This document shows positions 52,394-61,951 of a DNA stretch of 64,000 bases, piece by piece. The DNA is from Algoriella xinjiangensis. Its GTDB lineage: Bacteria > Bacteroidota > Bacteroidia > Flavobacteriales > Weeksellaceae. Positions within the stretch are counted from its first letter, which is position 1. The number at the start of each line of letters is the position of its first letter. Under the pieces are notes generated by a model that worked only from the letters and a program-made list of their open reading frames with translations, had not been told where the DNA came from and made no database searches. The DNA is taken from NCBI RefSeq assembly GCF_900115015.1, contig NZ_FOUZ01000012.1:62001-126000 (forward strand), given 5' to 3'. A program made the translations under genes and the position numbers.

Positions 52394-53710
52394 CTATTTT
52401 CTTAATGATTTTGGTTGAAGAAATAAGATAAATATTAACGTAGAAACTCCTGTTAAAAATGGATAATATAAATTAGAAAGTACATCTATTGACGAAACTT
52501 TTACTGTTGCAGATATTGCATTTGCAGCCGCAACAGCGGCTAAAACTTGTGCGCCATAAGGCAAAATTCCTTGTACAAAACACGAAACTGTATCTAAAAT
52601 ACTTGCAACACGTTTTGGCTCTAAATTATGATTATCAGAAATATCTTTTGCTATTTTACCACAAATCAAAATCGTAATTGTATTATTAGCCAAACAAGCG
52701 TTTGCAAGAGCGGTAAGCGAAGCAATACTCATTTCTGCTTGACGTTTAGTTTTGATATTTCGTGTTAAATGATAAATAATATAATCTAAACCACCATTTA
52801 ATCGAATAACACCAACAACACCGCCAATAATCAAACAAATAATACTCAATTCATACATTCCTTTAAACCCTTCGTTGATTGATGAAATCAGTTCTAATAA
52901 AGGAATACCTGAATAAAACAATCCAATTCCTAAGAAAGATAAAATTCCGACAATTAAAGCCCAAATTACATTGATTCCGGAAATTGCAAGTCCAAAAACA
53001 ATCAAATATGGTAAAATTAAAATCAAATCATAATCCAAGTGTTTTCCCTGAAAATTGGTTGTATCAAAATTTTGAGAAAGAGAAAAATAGATTAAAGTCG
53101 AAACAATTGCCGCAGGAACTACAATTCCTACATTTGTTTTGAACTTAGATTTCATATCAATTTCTTGCGTACGTGTTGCTGCAATTGTGGTATCAGAAAT
53201 AAACGATAAATTATCTCCAAACATTGCACCACCAACCACTGCGCCTAACAAAATTGGCATAGAACCAGGAATCATAGCATCCATTTGTACCGCAATTGGC
53301 GCAACTGTAACAATAGTCCCAACTGATGTTCCCAAAGCGGTCGCGATAAAACAAGACAACAAGAAAAAACCACCAACAATAAATGATGAAGGTAAAAAAT
53401 TTAAAAATAAATTTACGGTAGATTGTACTGCACCAACCGTGTTTCCTAAGCTACCGAAAGCACCAGCTAACAAGAAAATCAAAATCATTAACATGATTGT
53501 TTCTTCACCTGCATTTTTACAAAATGCTTCTGCTTTATCGTTAAAAGAGGTTTTAGGAAATTGTATAAATGATATAACCAACGCCAACATAAAAATAACC
53601 AATGCTGGTACCGAATAAAAATCATTTAAATAAATAGAGGCTGAAAAATAGATTACAATAAATGCAATCAAAGGCAATAAAGCCCAAAAATTTCCTTTTT
53701 TGATAGTCAT
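52394..53710 (-). CDS. Na+/H+ antiporter, NhaC family
   Basis: The open frame begins at 53749, but MTIKKGNFWALLPLIAF at ATG 53710 (438 residues) is preferred because the extension is polar and unlike relatives. About 11 membrane segments are visible. LGTSVGTIVTVAPIAVQMD and MFGDNLSFISDTTIAATRTQ are the NhaC cation-site blocks, and VVGVIRLNGGLDYIIYHL matches the family. It exports Na+ in exchange for H+. Confidence 0.88.
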   Translation of the reverse strand: MTIKKGNFWALLPLIAFIVIYFSASIYLNDFYSVPALVIFMLALVISFIQFPKTSFNDKAEAFCKNAGEETIMLMILIFLLAGAFGSLGNTVGAVQSTVNLFLNFLPSSFIVGGFFLLSCFIATALGTSVGTIVTVAPIAVQMDAMIPGSMPILLGAVVGGAMFGDNLSFISDTTIAATRTQEIDMKSKFKTNVGIVVPAAIVSTLIYFSLSQNFDTTNFQGKHLDYDLILILPYLIVFGLAISGINVIWALIVGILSFLGIGLFYSGIPLLELISSINEGFKGMYELSIICLIIGGVVGVIRLNGGLDYIIYHLTRNIKTKRQAEMSIASLTALANACLANNTITILICGKIAKDISDNHNLEPKRVASILDTVSCFVQGILPYGAQVLAAVAAANAISATVKVSSIDVLSNLYYPFLTGVSTLIFILFLQPKSLRK

Positions 53711-53814
53711 ATAAATAAAAATTCCGAAAAATATTCTACAAATATCCAATGAAATTTCAGAACATTAAAATTGAATTTTTATTGATTTATAACATTTTAG
53801 GCATAACGCACAAA

Positions 53815-53848
53815 AAAAGGAATATCTTTAATTAGACATTCCTTGATT
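53815..53848 (-). terminator. Terminator of the cupin-like gene
   Basis: Stem AAGGAAT (53817-53823) / ATTCCTT (53838-53844), T-run on the minus strand. Confidence 0.75.
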
Positions 53849-53873
53849 TAGAAAATTTTTCTGAATTTCTATT

Positions 53874-54740
53874 TTATCTCGCAATTAATTTATTTGTTTT
53901 TGTAATTGCAAGTTCATTTTTTTCTATGATCCAATCTTGCCCTTTTATTTTTCTCATCACATTATCATACGTTCGCATGATAAAAATATTGTAAATGGCT
54001 TGGGATAAATTTTTTGGTTTGTGTGCTAAAGATCGTAAACTCATCGAAAAACCTGGCGTCAAATATTTCATGTAATGCCACCAACCTTCGGGCATGTACA
54101 ACATTTCGCCATGCTTTAAATCTGCATACATTGGATTTATATTTTTTAGTGCTGGCCATTTTTCAAAATCGGGATTATCAAAATCTATATCTTCTCGACA
54201 AATTACCGAATAAGGAATCTTGTACATATATTTTGAATCTTGCGGCGGAACAATCACGCAACGTTTTTCACCTGCAAAATGAAAATGTAAAATATTCGCC
54301 AAATCTATGTCATAATGCATAAAAACATTCGATCCTTCTCCTCCAAAAAATAACATTGGCATCGATTTAAATAAATTTAAACCTAAATCGGGCATTTTAT
54401 AATCTTGTTGTAATTCCGGAACTTGGCTTATCAAATTATACAAAAAAATACGCAAATCTGTTGGTTCTTTTTGCAACAAATCTACATAATCAGCCATTTT
54501 CATCTTTGCAATTGGCTCGTTCACTTTTTTCGTATAATCTACTGGATCATTGTTATAAAGTGGTACAATTTTATCTCCAGCAATTTGTTTCATGTACTCA
54601 AAATTCCATTTTTCATAAGCAGGCCAATCTTCTGTAATTCGCTCTACAACAACTGGTTTTTGAGGATTAACATAATATTTCTGAAAATCTTTTGCAGAAA
54701 TATTTTCTACTCTTTCAACTTCTCTGAAATTAAAATTCAT
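53874..54740 (-). CDS. JmjC-like cupin protein (cupin_8)
   Basis: The 288 residues carry the iron-binding triad: H142 and D144 in MHYDIDLANI, then H222 in GEMLYMPEGWWHYMKYL, with GEKRCVIVPPQ between. These proteins are Fe(II)/2-oxoglutarate-type oxygenases that hydroxylate protein or small-molecule substrates. The substrate is unknown. There is no signal or membrane segment. It is a single gene. Confidence 0.88.
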   Translation of the reverse strand: MNFNFREVERVENISAKDFQKYYVNPQKPVVVERITEDWPAYEKWNFEYMKQIAGDKIVPLYNNDPVDYTKKVNEPIAKMKMADYVDLLQKEPTDLRIFLYNLISQVPELQQDYKMPDLGLNLFKSMPMLFFGGEGSNVFMHYDIDLANILHFHFAGEKRCVIVPPQDSKYMYKIPYSVICREDIDFDNPDFEKWPALKNINPMYADLKHGEMLYMPEGWWHYMKYLTPGFSMSLRSLAHKPKNLSQAIYNIFIMRTYDNVMRKIKGQDWIIEKNELAITKTNKLIAR

Positions 54741-54886
54741 CTTTTATGTAAAATACAGGTACAAATTTAATTAACTTTTGGTTAAATCTTAAGTTCAAAA
54801 TCTTAAAACTCATCTTTTTTAAATATATTATTTAATTCAATATACATTCAGTATTTTAGACTAAATTTTTACAATACGCCACTTAA

Positions 54887-57124
54887 GTGAAAATTAAGCT
54901 TACATATTTCGTTTTAATTTTACTGATACTGAATCCTTTTTGTTTTGCTCAACAAGTTTTTCCGTATTTAGAATTAAAAAATGATGAAGATTTTGAAAAG
55001 ATTGACGCCATTTCTGTCGATAATAAATTCGACTTTCATCATTTATTAGGAAATCTTGCAACTAAGCTTATTTACAAAAATAATACCAACGAAGAAATTC
55101 CTGCACAATTCATTTATCCGTATCAAACAAATCAAAATTTAGTTGAATTAAAAGTTTGGGTAGATGAAAAATTAATCGAAATTAAATCAAAGTCAATAAT
55201 AGAAATTCGAAAAGAATTAAAGACAATTGATGCTTCAACACTTTTCAAAAATCAAAAAAATAATCAATTTCTAAAAGTTGATTTAGGTAAAATTCCTGCA
55301 AATGCAAAAATTAAAGTTGAACTGAAAATTGTAAAAATTATCCTTGAAAATCAATTAAATTATCAACTTACATTTCCAGAATTAATTACAAAACGAACAG
55401 AATCTTTTACACAAATTAATCGATGGAATAGCAATTTAAACGGTTTTCCGAAAAATATTAATTCTAAAATTCATCTTTCAGGAAATTTCCCAATCTCTAA
55501 AATAGAGACAGAACTGAAATTTGTAAAAGAAAATGAGAAAAATTATTTGATTCAAACTTCGGTAAAAAAAATACCAAAAATTCAGTATTCTTATGCAAGT
55601 GATCAAATGAAAACCGGAATAGAAACGTTTACAGAAAATGGTTGCGATTATATTTTAGGAACAATAGAACCTTCTAAAAATGTGGAAGATTACAATTCTC
55701 CGCGCGAATTTTTATTTGTAATTGATGCTTCTGGCTCTATGATGAATCAACCGATTGAAGTTGCGAAAAACTTGATGAATCAATTACTTCCGAATCTTAA
55801 AGAAACGGATAAGTTTAATGTCTTAATTTATTCGACAAAAAACGATTTACTTTTTAAAGAAGCTCAATTCCCAACAAAAGAAAATATAGAAATTGCTTTA
55901 AATAAAATCAATCAACAAAGTGGTATTGGAGAAAAATTATTGGACGAAGCGATTGAGCAATTTCAAAAAAATCCGTTTGATAAAAATTATAAAAGAATTA
56001 TTGCAATTATTTCGGATGGAAAAATGAATTTGAATGAATCTGTTTATAATTCGCTTCGAAATTATTCAAAAGACACGCAGTTTATAACTTTAGGAATTGG
56101 AAAAGAATTGGATTATAAGGCAATGAATTTTATTAGTATGGCAACAGGTTCTATACCAATTACACTAAATGAAACGAATGAATTTCAGTCAAAAATTAAT
56201 CAATTTAAAACGGCTATTTTACATAGTTCTATTTATCATTTGAAAGTACAATCGTCGCAAATTAACCTCAACGAAACTTTTCCTAAAAATTTCAATACTT
56301 ATTTAGCGCAACAATCTGTTCATTTTGTTTCCAAAGATTGTAATGCGCGTTATCCCAAAAAACTTGAAATTATTGGCACTAAATCCAATCAAAATTATAC
56401 TCAAAACTTTGAAATTAAACAGGCAAATAAAAGTGAATTTACAGAAGCTATAAAATTTTATTGGGCAAAACAAAAAATTGATTTTTTACTAAAAGACGAG
56501 CAACGTTGCGGAGAAATGTGCGTAAAAGATGGACGATATCGAAAAGAAATTGAGAAAATTGGAACAACCTACAATATTTCTACACCATATAATTTATTGA
56601 TTCAACAAGGATATTACGAAATTCTAAATAACGATTATGATTCGGATAATGATGGTGTGATGGATTTGGAAGATGAATGTCCGTATGTAAAAGGAAATCG
56701 ATTTGGTAATGGTTGCCCTGAAGCTATTTTGAATGAAGAAAAAATTGAAAATTATGTCCAAGATTATTCAAATTATTTAATGGAAACGGTCGAATTTAAC
56801 TTTGATAAAGCTGAAATTAGAGCTATTGATTTTCAAAAACTGAATGAAGTTGTTGCAATTATGAAAAGAAATCCGACTTTACACTTTATAATCGAAGGTC
56901 ATACAGATGCAGTTGGTACGGCGATTTATAATGTAGATTTAGCCCAACGTCGTGCAAATTCTGTTTTAAATTATTTAGCTGAGAAAGGTTTAAATAAAAA
57001 TAGATTTTCTGTGGAAAGCAAAGGTTTTTCTGATTTAAAACACAAAGAATGTAATCCGGCAACAAACTGTATTGATTGGAAAAATTTTGAAAATAGACGA
57101 GTTCGTTTTCGAGTAAAAAAGTAA
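54887..57124 (+). CDS. VIT-VWA-TSP3-OmpA multi-domain envelope protein
   Basis: The 745 residues start at GTG 54887 with a signal peptide (about 1-22, ending FCFA). Domains in order: a VIT domain (about 25-250; LIYKNNTNEEIPAQFIYPY), a VWA domain with the MIDAS motif DASGSM (280-285), a thrombospondin type 3 calcium-binding segment (DSDNDGVMDLEDECPY), then an OmpA peptidoglycan-binding domain (about 630-745; EGHTDAVGTAIYNVDLAQRRA). VIT-VWA proteins usually carry sortase or transmembrane ends, while this one is tied to peptidoglycan. A surface binding or assembly role is inferred. Confidence 0.88.
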   Translation: MKIKLTYFVLILLILNPFCFAQQVFPYLELKNDEDFEKIDAISVDNKFDFHHLLGNLATKLIYKNNTNEEIPAQFIYPYQTNQNLVELKVWVDEKLIEIKSKSIIEIRKELKTIDASTLFKNQKNNQFLKVDLGKIPANAKIKVELKIVKIILENQLNYQLTFPELITKRTESFTQINRWNSNLNGFPKNINSKIHLSGNFPISKIETELKFVKENEKNYLIQTSVKKIPKIQYSYASDQMKTGIETFTENGCDYILGTIEPSKNVEDYNSPREFLFVIDASGSMMNQPIEVAKNLMNQLLPNLKETDKFNVLIYSTKNDLLFKEAQFPTKENIEIALNKINQQSGIGEKLLDEAIEQFQKNPFDKNYKRIIAIISDGKMNLNESVYNSLRNYSKDTQFITLGIGKELDYKAMNFISMATGSIPITLNETNEFQSKINQFKTAILHSSIYHLKVQSSQINLNETFPKNFNTYLAQQSVHFVSKDCNARYPKKLEIIGTKSNQNYTQNFEIKQANKSEFTEAIKFYWAKQKIDFLLKDEQRCGEMCVKDGRYRKEIEKIGTTYNISTPYNLLIQQGYYEILNNDYDSDNDGVMDLEDECPYVKGNRFGNGCPEAILNEEKIENYVQDYSNYLMETVEFNFDKAEIRAIDFQKLNEVVAIMKRNPTLHFIIEGHTDAVGTAIYNVDLAQRRANSVLNYLAEKGLNKNRFSVESKGFSDLKHKECNPATNCIDWKNFENRRVRFRVKK

Positions 57125-57131
57125 ACCAATA

Positions 57132-57168
57132 AAAAAAGACCGAGAAAATTCTCAGTCTTTTTTATATC
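57132..57168. terminator. Terminator between VIT-VWA-OmpA and RsmB-like genes
   Basis: Stem around AGACCGAGA / TCTCAGTCT with one mismatch and A and T runs on both sides. Confidence 0.8.
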
Positions 57169-57183
57169 TAATTTTGCTTGTGA

Positions 57184-58389
57184 TTAAGCAGTTCTTTCAA
57201 TCAATGCCATGTAGAAACCATCGTAATTAGTTTCTGATGGATAATGTGTTTTCTCGCTTAATAATTTATAATTTGGATTATTAGCCAAGAATTTTTCTAT
57301 TTGTTGCTCATTTTCTTGTGGTAAAATAGAACAAGTTGCATAAACCATCAATCCTCCTACTTTGATTACTTTAGAATATTCGCTCAAGATTTTTTCTTGA
57401 AGCACAACAATTTCGTCAATAAACTGAGGTTGTAATTTCCATTTTGCATCAGGATTACGTCTTAAAACTCCCAAACCAGAACAAGGCGCATCAATCAATA
57501 AACGATCGGCAGTATTCTCCATACGTTTTATTGTTTTTGCTTCGATAACTTTTGTTTGAATGTTTTGAACATTATTACGTTTTGCACGACGCTTTAACTC
57601 TTTCAATTTCCATTCGTACAAATCCATTGCAATAATTTGTCCTTTATTTTCCATCAAAGACGCTAAATGCAACGATTTACCTCCTGCACCAGCACACGCA
57701 TCAACAACACGCATACCTGGACCAACACGTAAATATGGCGCAATTAACTGCGAACCTGCATCCTGAACCTCGAACCAACCATTCTGAAATTCATCAGTTC
57801 TAAAGATATTCATCTTTTCTTCAAGCTCAATCGCGTCTTGATATTTTGATAAAAGATTGGTTTTAACACCTCTATCTTTTAATGCTTTTTGCAACGTTTT
57901 ACGATCAGTTTTTAATGTATTTACACGTAAAACTGTTGGCGCTTGCGAATTCATTGCATGCACTTCTTCTAACCAACGATCTCCTAAAGCAGCTTGCCCT
58001 AACTCGAACATCCAATCTGGATAAGATTCTGCTACAGCAATATTTTTAGACGATTCGTGGTGTCTTTTTAATATTTCTTTTGGATAAACTTTTTGAAATT
58101 CTTCCCAAGCAGGTAATTTTTGTTCTGGATCTAAAGCAAACCAAGTACCCACAAATTCCCAAATTGTTTCTTTAGAAAGTGGACGACTCATTGCTCCTTC
58201 AACCAAACGTTTCCAGCGAACCAAATCATAAACCGTTTGTGCAATAAAACCACGATCACGTGCGCCCCAAAGCTTGTTCGATTTTAATGTACGTTCAACT
58301 TCTTTATCTGCATATTTCCCTTCAAAGAAAATATTATTTAACGTGTCGGTAATTCCGACAAATAAATTTTTATATGGTAAAATCTTCAT
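57184..58389 (-). CDS. RsmB/NOP-family RNA m5C methyltransferase
   Basis: The chosen start is ATG 58389 (MKILPYKNLFVG), 401 residues; an upstream ATG gives MQRV before it. An N-terminal NusB-like part (about 1-150) is followed by the SAM-dependent domain: VVDACAGAGGKSLHL, then DAPCSGLGVLRRNPD with the release Cys, and YATCSILPQEN with the catalytic Cys. It methylates C5 of cytosine in rRNA. Whether the target is C967 of 16S rRNA as in E. coli is not shown. Confidence 0.9.
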   Translation of the reverse strand: MKILPYKNLFVGITDTLNNIFFEGKYADKEVERTLKSNKLWGARDRGFIAQTVYDLVRWKRLVEGAMSRPLSKETIWEFVGTWFALDPEQKLPAWEEFQKVYPKEILKRHHESSKNIAVAESYPDWMFELGQAALGDRWLEEVHAMNSQAPTVLRVNTLKTDRKTLQKALKDRGVKTNLLSKYQDAIELEEKMNIFRTDEFQNGWFEVQDAGSQLIAPYLRVGPGMRVVDACAGAGGKSLHLASLMENKGQIIAMDLYEWKLKELKRRAKRNNVQNIQTKVIEAKTIKRMENTADRLLIDAPCSGLGVLRRNPDAKWKLQPQFIDEIVVLQEKILSEYSKVIKVGGLMVYATCSILPQENEQQIEKFLANNPNYKLLSEKTHYPSETNYDGFYMALIERTA

Positions 58390-58444
58390 AACTCGTTGCA
58401 AATTTACGAAGACTTAAGTGATTGACGTAATAAATTTTCAGTCT

Positions 58445-58867
58445 TTATACTTCTTTCAACTTTTCTTTAACTTCTAAAGGCACTTCTACCACTTTATTTT
58501 GTCGATAATCAAAGGTTACAATACTCGTTTTGGCAAGTGCAATTATTTTTTCTGTTGTAGAAATTTTATAAAAGATATCAAAACTAACACGCGTAAAATC
58601 TTGTACACCTATTTCTATGATTAATTCGTCACCATAAAAAGCTTGATTTTTATATTCGATTGCAACATCTGCCATAATAACACTTACGCCGCCACAATCC
58701 ATTTCTGTATAACCAAAATGATTAAAGAACTGCATTCTTGCTTCGTGAATGATGGATAAAACTTTATCGTTTGCTAGATGATTTCCGTAATTAAGATCTG
58801 TAATTCGGACTGGTATTTTTGCGGTAAATAAGTATTGTGAGGTAAATTGTAATTTGATGCGAGCCAT
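58445..58867 (-). CDS. Acyl-CoA thioesterase, 4HBT hot-dog family
   Basis: The 140 residues carry the hot-dog signature with the catalytic Asp in VRITDLNYGNHLAND (about 20-34) and the pattern of 4-hydroxybenzoyl-CoA-type thioesterases. A -7 element TATCTTTG (58883-58890) gives a short leader. The acyl substrate is unknown. Confidence 0.85.
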   Translation of the reverse strand: MARIKLQFTSQYLFTAKIPVRITDLNYGNHLANDKVLSIIHEARMQFFNHFGYTEMDCGGVSVIMADVAIEYKNQAFYGDELIIEIGVQDFTRVSFDIFYKISTTEKIIALAKTSIVTFDYRQNKVVEVPLEVKEKLKEV

Positions 58868-58882
58868 TTTTTAGTTTTGACT

Positions 58883-58890
58883 CAAAGATA
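58883..58890 (-). promoter_or_regulatory. -7 element of the thioesterase gene
   Basis: TATCTTTG on the minus strand (complement of 58883-58890), 16 bases upstream of the ATG at 58867. The terminator at 58913-58938 lies directly before it and insulates it. Confidence 0.5.
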
Positions 58891-58902
58891 AGAAATTGGT
58901 AT

Positions 58903-59014
58903 AAAAAAAAACGGGTTTAAGCTCCTCAGCTTAAACCCAATTGATTTTTAAAAAAACTTACACTGTAAGTATAAATTTAACATTAAAAAAAATCAATCTT
59001 ACTCTCTACTACCT
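58903..59014 (-). ncRNA. Candidate small RNA with its own promoter and terminator
   Basis: The interval between the thioesterase and tex has no ORF. On the minus strand, TTG (complement of 59047-59049), a 19-base spacer and TAAATTTG (complement of 59020-59027) give a perfect promoter. A terminator (11-bp stem 58913-58923 / 58928-58938) followed by nine Ts ends the transcript near 58903. The product is about 112 bases. It can pair ATTGATTTTT with AAAAATCAAT around a hairpin ACTTAC-AGT-GTAAGT. It may be 6S-like or another regulator; only its transcription signals are certain. Confidence 0.6.
58913..58938 (-). terminator. Terminator of the candidate small RNA
   Basis: Stem GGGTTTAAGCT / AGCTTAAACCC with loop CCTC, followed on the minus strand by a nine-base T-run. 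Confidence 0.88.
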
Positions 59015-59019
59015 GGTTT

Positions 59020-59049
59020 CAAATTTAGAAATTATTTAATAATTACCAA
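59020..59049 (-). promoter_or_regulatory. Promoter of the candidate small RNA
   Basis: TTG-N19-TAAATTTG on the minus strand (complement of 59047-59049 and 59020-59027), identical in spacing to the tRNA promoters. Confidence 0.75.
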
Positions 59050-59225
59050 AACTTTTTAGAAAATTTTTATTATTTTTTTTCATTTAAAATAATCTATGCA
59101 TATTTTTTACTGAAATAAGAGAATATTCGTAATTTATCACTCTGATATATTTAGAGCTATATAAAACAAAGCATTTTTATAGAATTCGCATAAAATATAG
59201 TAATTTGCAGTCCCAAATTTTTACT

Positions 59226-61358
59226 ATGGATTTGATACAATACATTCATCAACATTTAAAAGATATTTCAGAAAAGTCGATTAACAATACCGTAAATTGT
59301 TTAAACGACGATAATACTATACCCTTTATTGCGAGATACCGAAAAGAAGTAACCGGAAATCTTGATGAAGTACAAATTTCTGCAATCAAAAAATTACAAA
59401 ATCAATATGTAGAAATTATAACACGAAAAGAATTTATTCTAAAAACTTTAGAAGAACAAAATCAATTAAATCCAGAATTACGACAACGTATTCAAAAAAG
59501 TTTTGATTTGGTTCAAATTGAGGATTTATATCTTCCATATAAAAAGAAAAAGAAAACAAAAGCAACCATTGCAAAAGAAAAAGGTTTGGAACCTTTGGCT
59601 AAAATTATCATGAAGCAGAATAATATTTCTGATTTAGATGGTTTAGCACATCAATACATTAATGATGAAGTTGCGACTATAGAAGACGCTTTTGCTGGAG
59701 CGCAAGATATAATTGCAGAATGGATTAACGAAAACGAATATGTTAGAAATCGTTTACGCGAAATTTATCGTAAATCAGCTTTAATAGAAAGTAAAGTTGT
59801 AAAAAGTAAAATTGAGGATGAAAATGCTCAAAAATTCTCGAATTATTTTGATTACCAAGAACCGCTTAAAAAAATAGCTTCGCATCGATTATTAGCCGTT
59901 TTACGTGGCGAAAATGAAGGTTTTTTGAAAGTGACTATTTCTATAGATAAAAAAGAAGCATTCAGTTTTTTAGAATATACTTTAATCAAATCCATTCAAC
60001 CAGAAGTTTCTTGGGTTATAGAGGAAGCTATAAAAGATGCATATAAACGACTTTTAGCGCCGTCTATTTCTAACGAAGTTTTAAAAGAAGCAAAACATAA
60101 AGCAGACGAAACATCGATTGATGTTTTTTCTAAAAATCTAAATCAATTGTTATTGGCGCCGCCGCTTGGTGAAAAACGTATTTTAGCACTTGATCCTGGT
60201 TATAAATCGGGTTGTAAAGTTGTTGTTCTTGATGAGCAAGGTAATTTATTACACAACGAAAATATATATCCGCACGCTCCTCAAAACGAGAAAACGCAAG
60301 CAATCAAAAAAATAAAATCGTTGGTTAATGCATATAATGTTGATGCAATTTCGATCGGAAATGGAACAGCTTCTCGCGAAACCGAAAACATGATTCAGAA
60401 TATTCCTTTTGATCGTCCATTAAAAGTTTTTGTTGTCAACGAGGCTGGTGCTTCTATCTACTCGGCATCTAAAATTGCCCGCGATGAATTTCCTGATAAA
60501 GATATTACCGTTCGTGGCGCAGTTTCTATAGGTCGTCGTTTACAAGATCCGTTAGCAGAATTGGTAAAGATTGAGCCAAAATCTATCGGAGTTGGTCAAT
60601 ATCAACATGATGTGGATCAAAATTTATTAAAAAATGAGCTAGATGACGTGGTTTCTTTTTGTGTAAATAAAGTTGGCGTAAATCTGAATACAGCAAGTAA
60701 ACATCTCCTAAATTATGTTGCTGGAATTGGCGAAAAAATGGCTGAAAACATTGTTACTTTTCGTACTGAAAATGGTGCTTTTAATTCGAGAAAAGAATTA
60801 CTAAAAGTTCCTCGTTTGGGCGAAAAAGCATTCCAACAAGCTTCTGCATTTTTACGAATTCCGAATGCTAAAAATCCTTTAGATAATTCGGCTGTGCATC
60901 CAGAATCGTATGTTTTGGTTGAAAAAATAGCAAAAGATTTAAATGTTAATTTGACTGATTTGATTCAGAATAAAGAATTAATTAATCAAATTGATTTACA
61001 AAAATATGTAACCGAAAAAGTTGGTTTATTAACTTTAGAAGATATTAAAAAAGAATTAGAAAAACCTGGTTTAGATCCACGATCTATAGCTAAAGTTTTT
61101 AGTTTTGACTCTAAATTAAAGAAATTTGAAGATTTAAAACTTGGAATGAAAGTTCCTGGAATTATCAATAATATTACAAATTTTGGATGTTTTGTAGACA
61201 TCGGAATTAAGGAAAATGGATTGATTCATATTTCTAAAATCTCGAATGAATTTATTTCTGATGTTAATTCTAAAGTACATTTAAGTCAGCAAGTCGACGT
61301 AACTGTAATTGGTTTAGATACCGAAAAAAGAAAAATACAACTCTCTTTAATTGATTAA
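59226..61358 (+). CDS. tex: Tex family RNA-binding transcription factor
   Basis: The open frame begins at TTG 59205, but ATG 59226 (MDLIQYIHQHLKD) is preferred because the -7-like GTAATTTG lies at 59200-59207. The 710 residues follow the Tex order: N-terminal helical part, YqgF-like fold with ILALDPGYKSGCKV, HhH motifs (GIGEKMAENIV and RLGEKAFQQ), and an S1 RNA-binding domain at the C-terminus (KVPGIINNITNFGCFVDIG). It binds RNA and affects transcription fitness in other bacteria. It is monocistronic with its own terminator. Confidence 0.93.
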   Translation: MDLIQYIHQHLKDISEKSINNTVNCLNDDNTIPFIARYRKEVTGNLDEVQISAIKKLQNQYVEIITRKEFILKTLEEQNQLNPELRQRIQKSFDLVQIEDLYLPYKKKKKTKATIAKEKGLEPLAKIIMKQNNISDLDGLAHQYINDEVATIEDAFAGAQDIIAEWINENEYVRNRLREIYRKSALIESKVVKSKIEDENAQKFSNYFDYQEPLKKIASHRLLAVLRGENEGFLKVTISIDKKEAFSFLEYTLIKSIQPEVSWVIEEAIKDAYKRLLAPSISNEVLKEAKHKADETSIDVFSKNLNQLLLAPPLGEKRILALDPGYKSGCKVVVLDEQGNLLHNENIYPHAPQNEKTQAIKKIKSLVNAYNVDAISIGNGTASRETENMIQNIPFDRPLKVFVVNEAGASIYSASKIARDEFPDKDITVRGAVSIGRRLQDPLAELVKIEPKSIGVGQYQHDVDQNLLKNELDDVVSFCVNKVGVNLNTASKHLLNYVAGIGEKMAENIVTFRTENGAFNSRKELLKVPRLGEKAFQQASAFLRIPNAKNPLDNSAVHPESYVLVEKIAKDLNVNLTDLIQNKELINQIDLQKYVTEKVGLLTLEDIKKELEKPGLDPRSIAKVFSFDSKLKKFEDLKLGMKVPGIINNITNFGCFVDIGIKENGLIHISKISNEFISDVNSKVHLSQQVDVTVIGLDTEKRKIQLSLID

Positions 61359-61363
61359 AAAAT

Positions 61364-61396
61364 AAAAGGCAATCTGTTTAGATTGCCTTTTTTATT
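61364..61396. terminator. Terminator after tex (bidirectional)
   Basis: Perfect 12-bp stem (61364-61375 / 61380-61391) with a 4-base loop and A and T runs. Confidence 0.9.
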
Positions 61397-61405
61397 CTAT
61401 TTCGA

Positions 61406-61909
61406 TTAATCCTCGAATTTTATTTTATATTGTTTATCAAATTCTGCACGTTGTTTGTCATCTAACTTGCTTCGCATATATTTTATTGTAAAACCACCAA
61501 TCATTTTATCACCTTTATAATACATCCAATCAGATATTTTATTTTGGTCAATTGCAACTGTATCATTGTGTTTTACCAATTTTGTATATTGCGGCACATT
61601 GTCAATAATTCCTTTTAAAGTATCATTTTCACTGTAAACATCGCGAACCCAAATATGCTCTTTTCTGTCAGAATTTGGAATATCATACATTTCTTTTACA
61701 ATAAAATTTGTTGTAGTTGTATCTTTCATCGATAACGCTAACTTAAAATCATCAAGTGTTTGACGCGCTTCTTTTCCGATACTATCTAAATCTTCAACTT
61801 CTTGTTTTTGTTTATCAATTCCTTTGTACGCCGAAACGCCAGAACCTTCTCCTTTTCCACACGAAAAAAGAAATGTTGCAAATGCGGCTACTAATAATGT
61901 ATATTTCAT
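61406..61909 (-). CDS. DUF2314 lipoprotein
   Basis: The 167 residues have a lipoprotein signal (MKYTLLVAAFATFLFSC, C17). The body contains EHIWVRDVYSENDTLKG and KISDWMYYKGDKMIGGFTIK, the DUF2314 signature. The function of the family is not known. Its 3' end shares the terminator after tex. Confidence 0.85.
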   Translation of the reverse strand: MKYTLLVAAFATFLFSCGKGEGSGVSAYKGIDKQKQEVEDLDSIGKEARQTLDDFKLALSMKDTTTTNFIVKEMYDIPNSDRKEHIWVRDVYSENDTLKGIIDNVPQYTKLVKHNDTVAIDQNKISDWMYYKGDKMIGGFTIKYMRSKLDDKQRAEFDKQYKIKFED

Positions 61910-61951
61910 AATTGTATTTCTTGGTTAATATGTACTTAAATTTACAAAATT

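Noticed and set aside
53139-53618. 159-codon plus-strand ORF opposite the NhaC gene
   Set aside because: It mirrors a membrane protein on the other strand; low-complexity shadow.
54014-54770. Plus-strand ORFs opposite the cupin gene
   Set aside because: Antisense to a protein with the HxD...H iron triad; no motifs of their own.
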